Shown piece by piece: positions 1 to 7,475 of a DNA stretch of 64,000 nt; position 1 is the stretch's first letter; each line of letters starts with the position of its first letter. Below the pieces are notes generated by a model. That model saw only the letters and a program-made list of their open reading frames with translations, made no database searches and had not been told where the DNA came from. The stretch is from DSVZ01 sp037439785 (GTDB taxonomy: Bacteria; Verrucomicrobiota; Verrucomicrobiia; Limisphaerales; J093): the NCBI GenBank assembly GCA_037439785.1, contig JBBIVJ010000016.1, positions 1-64,000 of the forward strand. The letters run 5' to 3'. The position numbers and the translations under genes are program-made.

Positions 1-86
1 AAGTGCAGATTGCCGAGCCCGCCCGCGCCGCCCTTGGCGAGCAGTGCGCGCTGGCCATCGGACGCCAGATCCGCGATCAGCACCCG
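1..86 (-). pseudogene. obg: Partial Obg/CgtA GTPase, N-terminal domain fragment running off the left edge
   Basis: Read on the minus strand, the first bases encode VLIADL, then a Gly-Gln stretch, then AKGGAGGLGNLH. This matches the glycine-rich end of the Obg N-terminal fold (usually ADL...GQ...GGRGGLGN.HF). Obg is a ribosome-associated GTPase used in 50S maturation. The reading frame continues beyond position 1. Upstream, towards position 250, I find no coding for the first 80-90 residues of Obg and no credible start. The homology stops where a short repeat begins (84-101). The gene therefore appears to lack its 5' end here, although a TTG at 104 could restart translation. Family identification rests on about 30 residues. 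Confidence 0.6.
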
Positions 87-167
87 GGGGCAATCCCAAA
101 CCAAGCGAACCCCTCCTTTGCGAGAATTGCGAGTTTGGGCCGCCTTGGACCGGGGGCAATCCCAAAC
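84..167. repeat. 18-bp direct repeat with 66-bp period, plus an inverted arm
   Basis: The sequence ccgggggcaatcccaaac occurs at 84-101 and again at 150-167, a 66-bp period (22 codons). Between them, gagtttggg at 131-139 is the exact reverse complement of cccaaactc at 161-169, so the right copy can form a stem. It sits exactly where Obg homology ends. I infer a dispersed intergenic repeat that interrupts obg. Two copies are too few for a CRISPR array, and no cas gene is near. Confidence 0.6.
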
Positions 168-284
168 TCTCAGGGTACCTTTTGATGGCACAGGTGGACT
201 CAGGGCTGTCCCGATTCGGGGCCATCCATTCCCGCGCGGGCTTTCCGCTTGCCCGGGCTGCACGCGGCCGCGTTTCATCGGCTC

Positions 285-1469
285 GTGAGCAGCCTCCGGC
301 TTTTGCACGGCTTCACCCATTTCCGCGGCCTGGGCGGGGTGCAGTCCATGCTCCGCCTGCATCATGCGAGGGATGCCGCGCATGGCCTGGAATCGGCGGT
401 TTGCGCGTACTTCGAACCGCGCGATCCCGGCGTGGAGCGCGTGCACGGACTTGGCTTGTCCGGCTGGAGTTCGATCGCCACCGCGCGGCGTCGCTTTCCC
501 TTGGCTGGCACCCCGCCGCCCGAGGTGAGGGTCTGGCACAACCTCTGGGGGCTAGCTTTCCTGGCCGACCTGGACCGCGCCCGGCGGCGGCTGGGGGTGC
601 TGCACTCGGATTTCCCCGGCCTGGCCGATTGGCTGCCCGGGCTGCGCGGGTTCTTGGACGGCGTGCTGTGCGTGAGCCGGCCGTTGATTGAACTGACACG
701 GCGCGCCCTGCCCGAGCTGGGCGGCGAGCGGGTGGCGTGGCTCCCGTACCCGGTGAACTGCGCGCAGACCGAGGTGCCGCAGCCGCCGCCGCAGGACCGC
801 CCGCTGGTGCTCGGCTTTGCCGGGCGGCTCAGCTTTGCCCAAAAGCGGGTGGACCGTTTCCCCTCCCTGCTGCGAGCGCTGCGTGAGACCGGGGTGGACT
901 TCCGCTTCGAGTTCCTCGGCGAAGGCCCGGAAGCGGGCTGGCTGCGACGGCAACTGGCGGGCGAATCTCGCGTGCGGTTTCATGGCCGACGGGACGGCGA
1001 AGCCTACTGGAACGTGCTTCGCGGCTGGGACCTGCTGGTGTTCGTGAGCGACTACGAAGGGCTGCCCATCGCGCTGCTCGAGGCGATGGCGGTGGGGGTC
1101 GTGCCGGTCTTTCCCGCCATCGGTAGCGGCGGCGATGACTATGCGGCCGGCGTACGGCCCGACCTGTTGTATCCGGCGGGGGACGTGTCGGCGGCGGCGG
1201 CGGTCATTCAACGGCTGGCGAAGGCCCCGGCGGAGGAGTGGTCGGCACTGCGCTGGCGGGCCAACAGCCTGGTTCAGCCGCATCTGGGTGAAGGCTACCT
1301 CGAAACCTTCGCCCGGTTTGCCCGGCGGATGTCGGAACTGCCGCGGGTCTCGGCCGCGGCGTTTGGCCGGCGGCGGTTTTCGCCACACGTGGGCCTGCCC
1401 TTCGGCCTGCTGCGTCGGCTCTGGCCGGGTGGTTTGTGGCGTCCGCTGTGGCGGGTAGCGGGGACATGA
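285..1469 (+). CDS. GT4-family glycosyltransferase
   Basis: Predicted retaining glycosyltransferase of 394 aa that would transfer a sugar from a nucleotide-sugar donor to a cell-envelope or secreted glycan. The N-terminus has HGFTHFRGLGGVQSML, the glycine-rich acceptor-side loop of GT4 proteins. The C-terminal half has GFAGRLS and the donor-binding E-x7-E motif in DYEGLPIALLEAMAVG. The GTG at 285 is preferred to the in-frame TTG at 249, because the Rossmann strand would then start near the N-terminus as in the family. The stop overlaps the next start by four bases (ATGA at 1466), so the two were probably co-translated. Acceptor and sugar cannot be told from the sequence. Confidence 0.8.
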   Translation: MSSLRLLHGFTHFRGLGGVQSMLRLHHARDAAHGLESAVCAYFEPRDPGVERVHGLGLSGWSSIATARRRFPLAGTPPPEVRVWHNLWGLAFLADLDRARRRLGVLHSDFPGLADWLPGLRGFLDGVLCVSRPLIELTRRALPELGGERVAWLPYPVNCAQTEVPQPPPQDRPLVLGFAGRLSFAQKRVDRFPSLLRALRETGVDFRFEFLGEGPEAGWLRRQLAGESRVRFHGRRDGEAYWNVLRGWDLLVFVSDYEGLPIALLEAMAVGVVPVFPAIGSGGDDYAAGVRPDLLYPAGDVSAAAAVIQRLAKAPAEEWSALRWRANSLVQPHLGEGYLETFARFARRMSELPRVSAAAFGRRRFSPHVGLPFGLLRRLWPGGLWRPLWRVAGT

Positions 1470-1750
1470 AAGGTCTGGCGGCAGCCTTGGTGGCGGTGGG
1501 TCTGGGCTGGAGCCTCCGGGCGGCGGCGCCGTTGGACAGCCTCCGCGCCCCGCCGGGCGAAGGGCTGTACCTCCTGTACTCGACCCGCTTTGAGGGGGAG
1601 CCCTTACCGCCGGGCTGGGCGGAAAGTGGCGAGGCCCTCCGCCATGTTGAGGGGGAGGAGGCTCCAGTCCAGTGTTGCCCTTGCTGGTCATCCTCAGACC
1701 AAGCGGTGTTGCAAACACCCTTACCGCCTAGTTGGAGTGGCGATTGCTGA
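1466..1750 (+). pseudogene. 5' fragment of a secreted protein gene, interrupted by an insert
   Basis: It begins with a signal peptide (MKGLAAALVAVGLGWSLRAA) and about 60 residues of secreted-protein sequence ending near EALRHVEGEEAP. After about 1656 the frame runs into a lower-GC insert and stops at 1750. The same-strand open frame from about 3257 to 3961 looks like the continuation of one secreted protein. I read the pair as a single gene split by about 1.6 kb. The start overlaps the upstream glycosyltransferase stop (ATGA). Confidence 0.55.
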
Positions 1751-3156
1751 GCAATGATGCCAGGACCTCACCGACAACGCGTTGTCCATCGCTGTTGAGG
1801 TGGATACCATCCCCATGCCGTAGGGCCGGGTTTAGTGCATCCAGGTTCCCGGGGTCGCCCTCGGGCCAGTGCACGCCTACCAATAAATCGGTGTCCACCC
1901 AACTGACCCGGTTGGCGTAGAAGCGGGCGATGAGTTCTTGCGCAGCTTGGTTCCACGCACGTCGGGCCCGGCTGGCCCAATAAACGTTGGGGATGCACCA
2001 CACCGTACGGGGCATGATGCCCAAGACCACTGGATGGATTTTGGCGCCCAAGGCGCTGTCCAACATCTGCCGCAGATGGTCCAGCCAAACTTGTTGCGCG
2101 GCGGCGATGGTCTCCGGAGTTTGCCCGATACCAATGTTGTTGCCTCCTACATGGAGGATGACGACCTGTGGTTGTTGTTCCAAGACATCTGCCGTCCAGC
2201 GGGCCCACACATGGGCGGAAGTGTGACCACCGACGCCCATGTTTTGCACATTCACTCCTTGCGCAACCAGGGCCTGCCCCATGTCTTGGCCGGTCCAACT
2301 GTCCGCTTGAAACTCCAACAAGCTGGCACTCGCTGCGGCGCCGCTGATCAAACTGTCGCCGATCATCAGCACCTCACAGGGTGGACCGAACAGTTGGATC
2401 GGCAAGGTCATCCCCTCGGCAGTAACACCGGCATCCGCTTGGAACAGGTCATCCCGCAACTGCTCGGCCTCGATCCACTGGACCGATAGATTCTTGACGG
2501 GAACCAAGAGCAAGGGTGCCGAGGCCGGACCATGGCTCATGGCGGCGAAGGGATAACCCCACATAGTCCCCTCGACGTACCCCTGCAAGGGGAGTCAGCA
2601 AGCGAATTTGGTTGACCGCGTAGGCCTGGAGGCGGTCCAAGAGGTTTTCACTGATCGCCACCACCTGCAGGTGAAGTCCATCCCAGCGTTGCACATGGAG
2701 GCGCACCTCGGCGAGCCCCTCAAGGGAACCGCAGTAAAACTGGAGCTTTTCAACCCAGGGCAGGTCCCGCCACACTCGACTGGCGTTGCCGCGATTGAGG
2801 AAATGGCTTGTGTGCCCGATTTCCAGACTGGATCCCGCGGCGGTCGGAGCAATGACACCTCCGGCCAACACCGCCGGCGCCTGGCGAAGACGGTAGAAAC
2901 CGGTCCCAGGATGGAGCGGTTCGGTTAATTGCCAGGTCGTTGCCCTGGATGGAGGAAACCAAGTCCGAACCTGCCAGCTTAAGGTGGGGAGCGTGCCAGT
3001 CCATTCCAAGGCAAAGCCCTGTTCCGGAAAGTTACCTCCCTCCAAGATCAACTGGGGACCCTCACGGCGGATGCTCAAGAAACCGGGCGTTTCTTCGGCC
3101 TTCAGCAGGCAGAAGGTGCCCAGCAAGACCAAGCTGGCAGCGAACTTCATTTCCAT
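1728..3156 (-). pseudogene. Secreted SGNH/GDSL-type hydrolase, frameshifted
   Basis: Two overlapping minus-strand frames form one gene. The 5' part (3156 to 2449) has a signal peptide (MKFAASLVLLGTFCLLKA), a beta-sandwich module ending GTGFYRLR, and a stretch ending GDYVGLSL. The 3' part (2588 to 1728) carries the SGNH blocks: GDSLISG (catalytic Ser), NMGVGG, HVGGNN (block III, usually GxND) and DGIHLN (catalytic Asp-His). Homologous proteins have both parts in one chain, so a one-base shift lies within 2449-2588. It may be a true lesion or a sequencing error. Predicted role: carbohydrate esterase or lipase outside the cytoplasm. ATG 3156 or 3150 fits the signal peptide better than the TTG at 3162. 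Confidence 0.65.
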
Positions 3157-3162
3157 GCGCAA

Positions 3163-3191
3163 AGCTTAAATCCCCGAACATCAATGGTCAA
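3163..3191 (-). promoter_or_regulatory. Candidate sigma-70 promoter of the SGNH gene, possibly leaderless
   Basis: On the minus strand TTGACC (3191-3186), a 17-base spacer and TAAGCT (3168-3163) match -35/-10 elements well. Transcription would begin about seven bases downstream, at or next to the ATG at 3156, which suggests a leaderless mRNA. It lies inside the insert, so the insert brought its own promoter. Confidence 0.4.
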
Positions 3192-3256
3192 CGGGGCGGG
3201 GTACTTGCCCACGTAATAATCGCTGACCAGCTGTCCAAGTATGTCTGACACCCTGG

Positions 3257-3961
3257 AGAGCCGAACCGGACCTGGCCCGGGGGCAACCGTGGGAGTGGGA
3301 GCCCGGACGCGCCGCGCCGTTTGACGGGCGGCCGGTGCATCGGGCTGCCGGGACCGCCAGCCCGCGGCGTCATGCCTGGTTGGCCGCCGACGCCCCGCGG
3401 TGGATTGCGCCTGACTCAAGCCTGTTCGCCTGGGTCTATTTCGAGCCGGGGGCTGAACCGGACCGGGTGGGGCTGGAATGGCGCGACGCCTCCGGCCAGT
3501 GGACGCACCGCGCGTTCTGGGGCGAGGGCCTTGAATTGGCCGCCGCGCTCCCATCCGCGGGCTGGCGGTGGATGGGACCGCTGCCCGCCGCGGGGCGCTG
3601 GGTGCGGCTGAGTGTCCCCGCCAGGTTGGTGAATCTGGGCGGTCGCCAGGTCACCGGGCAGGCGTGGCTCAGCCAGGGGGGACGGGTGTGGTGGAGTCGC
3701 AGCGGGGTGGCGAAGCCCGACGCGGTGACGTTGCTCCCGCCGCGTCTGGAGGTGGAGCGCATGGCCACGGGGAGCCGGGGATTGGCGTTTGACCTGGCCG
3801 CGCCGACGCGGGTGACGGTGGAGGGCTCGGCGGATTTGCGACGTTGGACGCCCGAGGCCCGCTTCGAGGGAGCGACCGGCCGCAATGTCTGGCGCTGGCC
3901 GGTGTCCGAGGGTTCCCCCGCCCGCTGGTTCCGCGTGCGCGGTGAGGCGTGCCCCAGGTAG
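3257..3961 (+). pseudogene. 3' fragment of the interrupted secreted protein
   Basis: This open frame has no start of its own at the expected place. It encodes GQPWEWEPGRAAPFDGRPVH, then SSLFAWVYFEPG, LEWRDASGQWTHRAFWGE, RWMGPLPAAGRWVRLSVPA. This is the beta-sandwich module common in verrucomicrobial secreted proteins, usually EGWNW..PAPFSG..LFAYVYLDP..WEHRAYWG..MGPLP..GQWVRLEVPA. The C-terminus has SADLRRWTPEARF...RWFRVRG, another recurrent module. It joins in orientation and order to the fragment at 1466-1656. Function of the intact protein is unknown; it was probably extracellular. Confidence 0.55.
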
Positions 3962-3991
3962 GGCCGCGCTGTGCCGCGGCCGCTGGGGGAT

Positions 3992-4567
3992 TCAAACGAT
4001 GGCGCGCAGGCGGCGGGCGGGCACGCCGGCCCACACCTCGCCGGGCGGCACGTGGTGGGTGACCACGCTGCCGGCTCCCACCACCGCCCCGCGCCCGACC
4101 GTGCAGCCGGACAGCACGGTCACGTGGCAGCCGAGCCAGACGTTCTCCTCGAGGGTGACGCCGGTGCGGCGGTCGTCCACCGGCAGGTCGTGGAAGCGCT
4201 GGCCGGGCCGGATGACGTGGTTGGCGGCGATGAGCGACACACCCTGGGCCAGCAGGCAGTGCGGGCCGATGTGGATGCGCCCGCCTTCGGCCCGCAGGTT
4301 GGCGTGCGCGCCGACGACCGCGTTTTCGCCAACCACCAGTTCTCCCGCCACCGGGGTGTGCGGACTGCGACGCCGTACAAAAATCTCCGAGAACACGCCA
4401 ATGGACACGCCCGGGGCCAGGCGCACGGCCGCAAAATCGTCCACGGTCCACTGGATGGGGAATTCGAGGCGGGCGCCGGGGTTGCGGGCGGCCACGCGCC
4501 AGTGCGAGAGCCACAGGCGCAACAGCCGACGCGGCGGCTGAGTGAGAATGTCCAACAACCGCAGCAT
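3992..4567 (-). CDS. Hexapeptide-repeat acyltransferase
   Basis: Left-handed beta-helix acyltransferase of the LpxA/NodL/serine-acetyltransferase fold, 191 aa. The C-terminal two thirds carry [LIV]GxxxxI-type hexapeptide turns: VVGENAVVGAHANL, IHIGPHCLLAQGVSLIAANHV (catalytic-type His), VWLGCHVTVLSGCTVGRGAVVGAG. It ends in the usual PPGEVWAGVPAR tail of sugar O-acetyltransferases. It probably acetylates a surface polysaccharide or small acceptor. It is last in a minus-strand run after parB, a kinase and def, 37 bp from def. The substrate cannot be inferred. Confidence 0.8.
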   Translation of the reverse strand: MLRLLDILTQPPRRLLRLWLSHWRVAARNPGARLEFPIQWTVDDFAAVRLAPGVSIGVFSEIFVRRRSPHTPVAGELVVGENAVVGAHANLRAEGGRIHIGPHCLLAQGVSLIAANHVIRPGQRFHDLPVDDRRTGVTLEENVWLGCHVTVLSGCTVGRGAVVGAGSVVTHHVPPGEVWAGVPARRLRAIV

Positions 4568-4604
4568 GGGAACGGGGCGGAGGCCGCGCCGCGCCGGCGG
4601 CCGC

Positions 4605-5204
4605 TCAAGGAGCGGCGGCGCGGGCCGGGGCGGTCCGGGCCCGGGCCAGTTCGGCCCGGGTGCGGGCCTGGAGGGCGTCCAGTTCGGGCTGCAGTTGCCG
4701 GCGGGTGGCGGCGCTCATCCGGTCAATGAAGAGGATGCCGCGGATGTGATCCAGCTCGTGCTGGATGGCCCTGGCCAGCAGGCCGCCGCAGCGGAACTGC
4801 ACCGGCCGGCCGTGCTCGTTGAGGGCGCGGACCTCGACCGACTCGGGCCGGGCGATGTCGGCGTAAATCTCCGGGAAGCTCAGGCACCCCTCGGGTCCGG
4901 TCACCGGGTCGTTGAGCGGAGTGACGTCGGGGTTGATGAGCACCAGCGGCATGAGGCTTTTGGGGTCGCTGGCCTGCCCGGCGATTTCGAGGGTGGAGGG
5001 TCGGTCGGTCACGACGCGGATGTCCACCACGAATATCTGGAGGGCGCGGCCGACCTGCTGGGCGGCCAGGCCCACGCCCTCGGCGGCCTGCATGGTCTCG
5101 AGCAGGTCGGCGGCAAAGCGCCGGATTCCCTCGGTCACTTCGGTGACGGGCGCCCCGGGCTGGCGCAGGGCCGGGTGGCCGTATTTGACAATCTCCAGCA
5201 CCAT
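4605..5204 (-). CDS. def: Peptide deformylase
   Basis: Removes the N-formyl group from nascent polypeptides; a metal (Fe/Zn) hydrolase in the cytosol. All three signature motifs are present: GVGLAAQQVG (motif I, GxGxAAxQ), EGCLSFP (motif II, metal Cys) and HELDHIRG (motif III, HExxH variant with both His and the Glu). At 199 aa it is slightly longer than the family norm because of an Ala/Arg-rich tail. The start ATG lies 6 bp after the stop of the upstream PfkB kinase, so the two are transcriptionally linked. Confidence 0.95.
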   Translation of the reverse strand: MVLEIVKYGHPALRQPGAPVTEVTEGIRRFAADLLETMQAAEGVGLAAQQVGRALQIFVVDIRVVTDRPSTLEIAGQASDPKSLMPLVLINPDVTPLNDPVTGPEGCLSFPEIYADIARPESVEVRALNEHGRPVQFRCGGLLARAIQHELDHIRGILFIDRMSAATRRQLQPELDALQARTRAELARARTAPARAAAP

Positions 5205-5210
5205 GGGGGC

Positions 5211-6341
5211 TCAGTAGGCGATGGCCGGGTCGCGGAGGGTGGCGACCAGCTCGGGCACGCCCGGACTGCGGGCGGTACGCACGTAGTAGCCGCTGGTGGT
5301 AACGCCGACCAGCAGGGCGTCGAGGTCGTCCAGGCCCAACATCCGGCCCAGGCAGAAGCCGGAGTTGAAGTGGTCGCCGGCGCCGGTGGTGATTTTGGGT
5401 GTGGGGGTGACCGGGCCGGGGGTGAGGGCGGTGCCCCGGGGGGAGACGGCCAGGGCGTAGGAGACGGGGTGGACCACCAGCGTGTGCACGCGCAGCCGCT
5501 GGTAAATCTCGCGGGCCAGTTCGCCCAGCGCCTCGGGCGTGGGGGTGGGGCGGTCAATGCCCAGGGCTTTGCGGGCGACCTCGTGGGCCTCCTTTTCGTT
5601 GAGGCCCAGGATGACGTCGAACCAGCGGCCGAAGCCGCCGATCAACTCGAGGGCGGCGCGCAGGTCGGCGTCTTCGCGTTTCTCGGGGTCGGCCAGGTCC
5701 ACGAACAGCGGCCGGCGCGGGCCGTCAAGTTGGGGGCAGAGTTCCGCCTGAAGACGGGCCCAGACCTCGCTCATATAGGGGAGCATGGTCCAGTTGACGA
5801 AGCCCACCAGGTCGGCGCTGGCAAGCTGGTGCTGGAGCTTGTCCAGGCCGAAGCGGTCGCGGAGGTTGGCCCAGTTCATTTCCTTGAGGGACTGGTGTTT
5901 GCCGAGCATGACCTTGCCGTCCTCGAACTCGACGGCGTAGGTGTAACCGGGCTCGGCGATCGAGTGCACCTCCGCGCGGCGGCTGAATTCCTGGAAGACC
6001 TCGTGGAGGTGGGGGTAGCCGAGCACGCCCAGGTAGGTGACGCGCAGGCCGATGGCCGCCAGGGCGTTGGCCATGATGGGGCCGTTGCCGCCCAGCTTCA
6101 TCATCTGGCTGACCAGTTCGATGTTGGTGCTGTGGCCGGCGGCGCGGCGGATGCGCTCGGCCCACTGATCCATGCGGGGCAGGCGGGTCCATTCCTCCGC
6201 GTTCTTGCGGGTGTCCACCACGTGGAGGATGTCGTCCACGAAGCCGTCCAGGCCGAGGAAGGCGCGCAGTTCGGGCACGCGGGCGGCGGCGGCTTCCAAG
6301 CGTTGGGCGCAGGCATGGCGCCGGTCGAGGGTCATGGTCAT
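5211..6341 (-). CDS. PfkB-family sugar kinase
   Basis: Ribokinase/PfkB-fold kinase of 376 aa that phosphorylates a sugar or nucleoside. Diagnostic features are the C-terminal GAGDHFNSGF motif (PfkB signature 2, catalytic Asp and anion hole) and the N-terminal GGNGPIMANALAAIGLRVTYLG. The frame starts at ATG 6341; an in-frame ATG at 6335 is an alternative. The N-terminus (GLDGFVDDILHVVDTRKN) is longer than in ribokinase and resembles uncharacterised PfkB proteins, so I do not name the substrate. It lies between parB (28 bp upstream) and def (6 bp downstream). Confidence 0.85.
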   Translation of the reverse strand: MTMTLDRRHACAQRLEAAAARVPELRAFLGLDGFVDDILHVVDTRKNAEEWTRLPRMDQWAERIRRAAGHSTNIELVSQMMKLGGNGPIMANALAAIGLRVTYLGVLGYPHLHEVFQEFSRRAEVHSIAEPGYTYAVEFEDGKVMLGKHQSLKEMNWANLRDRFGLDKLQHQLASADLVGFVNWTMLPYMSEVWARLQAELCPQLDGPRRPLFVDLADPEKREDADLRAALELIGGFGRWFDVILGLNEKEAHEVARKALGIDRPTPTPEALGELAREIYQRLRVHTLVVHPVSYALAVSPRGTALTPGPVTPTPKITTGAGDHFNSGFCLGRMLGLDDLDALLVGVTTSGYYVRTARSPGVPELVATLRDPAIAY

Positions 6342-6369
6342 GGCAGGGGGATGGGACAGGGGCGCGCGG

Positions 6370-7317
6370 TCATTCGGCGCGGACCCCGAGCAACTCGAGC
6401 AGGCGTTCGAGCTCGGCGTCGCTGAAAAACCGGATTTGCACCGCCCCGCGGCCCTTGCGGTAACGGACAGCGACCTTGGTCCCCAGGCGCTCCTCCAGGC
6501 GGGCCTGGAGCGAGGCCACGTGGACGTCTGGCGGGGCGGAGGTGCGTTTTTTGCGGGGGGCGGTTTCGGCGCTGCCGGCGGTGGGGACCGCTTCGCCTTC
6601 GAGGAGGCGGTCCACCAGTTCTTCGGTCTGGCGGACGTTCAGGCCCTCGGCCAGGACGTGTGCGGCGGCCTGTTCCTGCTGGGCGGGGTCGGTCAGGCCG
6701 AGCAGGACCTTGGCGTGGCCGACGGACAATTCGCCGGAGCGGAGCCGTTCCTGGACGGGCGGGGGGAGCTTGAGCAGGCGGAGGGCGTTGGCCACGGTGG
6801 CGCGGTTTTTGCCGACCTTGCGGGCCGCGTCTTCCTGGCGGAGCTGGAACTGTTCGATGAGCTGCTTGTAACCGAGGGCTTCTTCAATGGGGTTGAGGTT
6901 CTCGCGCTGGAGGTTCTCGATGAGGGCCAGTTCGAGCGCCTCGGCATCGCTGACCTCGCGCACGACCACCGGGACGGTGGCCAGCCCGGCGCGTTGGGCG
7001 GCGCGCCAGCGGCGTTCGCCGGCGATCAGTTCCCAGCGGTTTTCCTTCCGCCGCACCACCAGCGGCTGCAGGACGCCCTGGGCCTTGATGGACTCGACCA
7101 TCTCGGCCAGGGCCTCCTCGGAAAAGTCCTTGCGGGGCTGGAACGGGTTCGGGGCAATCTGGTCCACGGCCACCGTTTGCACGCGCTCGCGCGGCTCGGG
7201 GGAAGCCACTTCGGCGGGCGGGGTGGCCGGTGCGGCGGCGGGCGCCTCGGGGGGAACCACCGGAGCCGTGCCCCCCAACAACGCACCCAGGCCACGACCA
7301 AGGGCCGGTTTGGACAT
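6370..7317 (-). CDS. parB: ParB chromosome-partitioning protein
   Basis: 315-aa ParB/Spo0J. The start MSKPALGRGLGALLGG is the typical ParA-interacting N-terminus. The CTP-binding/ParB box has IAPNPFQPRKDFSE and GERRWRAAQRAG, followed by ENLQRENLNPIEEA. A helix-turn-helix follows (QEDAARKVGKNRATVANALRLL), then SVGHAKVLL and a C-terminal dimer domain. It binds parS sites near the origin and spreads as a CTP-dependent clamp. ParA is usually encoded just upstream but is absent here: the divergent neighbour is nfo. I saw no full parS palindrome in this window. Confidence 0.93.
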   Translation of the reverse strand: MSKPALGRGLGALLGGTAPVVPPEAPAAAPATPPAEVASPEPRERVQTVAVDQIAPNPFQPRKDFSEEALAEMVESIKAQGVLQPLVVRRKENRWELIAGERRWRAAQRAGLATVPVVVREVSDAEALELALIENLQRENLNPIEEALGYKQLIEQFQLRQEDAARKVGKNRATVANALRLLKLPPPVQERLRSGELSVGHAKVLLGLTDPAQQEQAAAHVLAEGLNVRQTEELVDRLLEGEAVPTAGSAETAPRKKRTSAPPDVHVASLQARLEERLGTKVAVRYRKGRGAVQIRFFSDAELERLLELLGVRAE

Positions 7318-7475
7318 GGGGCGGCAGTGTCCCGAAGCCCCCCGGCCTTGTCAATTCCGGCGACGCCACGCCACGCGCAGCCGGCGTTGACGGTGCGGCG
7401 GGGGACCCCCACTCTGGCGCCCACCGGCCGGAGGCCCGCGCGTGGACCCCGCGGGCTGCGCCGGCCCCTGCGACC

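Larger units (their letters stand above)
1657..3257. other. Lower-GC insert carrying a frameshifted SGNH esterase
   Basis: Composition falls visibly here compared with both flanks (roughly high 50s against about 70% GC by eye). The only genes are on the opposite strand to the interrupted host gene. Junctions are estimated from where host-protein similarity stops and resumes: left about 1656, right about 3257, just before AEPDLARGQPWEWEPG. I see no transposase, no clean terminal inverted repeat and no target-site duplication, so the route of entry is unknown. Confidence 0.5.

Noticed and set aside
84..167. CRISPR-like repeat pair near the left edge
   Set aside because: Only two copies, an 18-bp unit with 48-bp spacing, no further spacers and no cas genes. 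Better explained as a dispersed repeat.
1657..3257. Insertion sequence around the SGNH gene
   Set aside because: No transposase frame, no clean terminal inverted repeats and no target duplication could be seen, so it is not called an IS.
4542..6425. A 627-codon plus-strand frame opposite def and the PfkB gene
   Set aside because: It is antisense to two conserved genes, with low-complexity Gly/Val/Ala composition and no recognisable motif.
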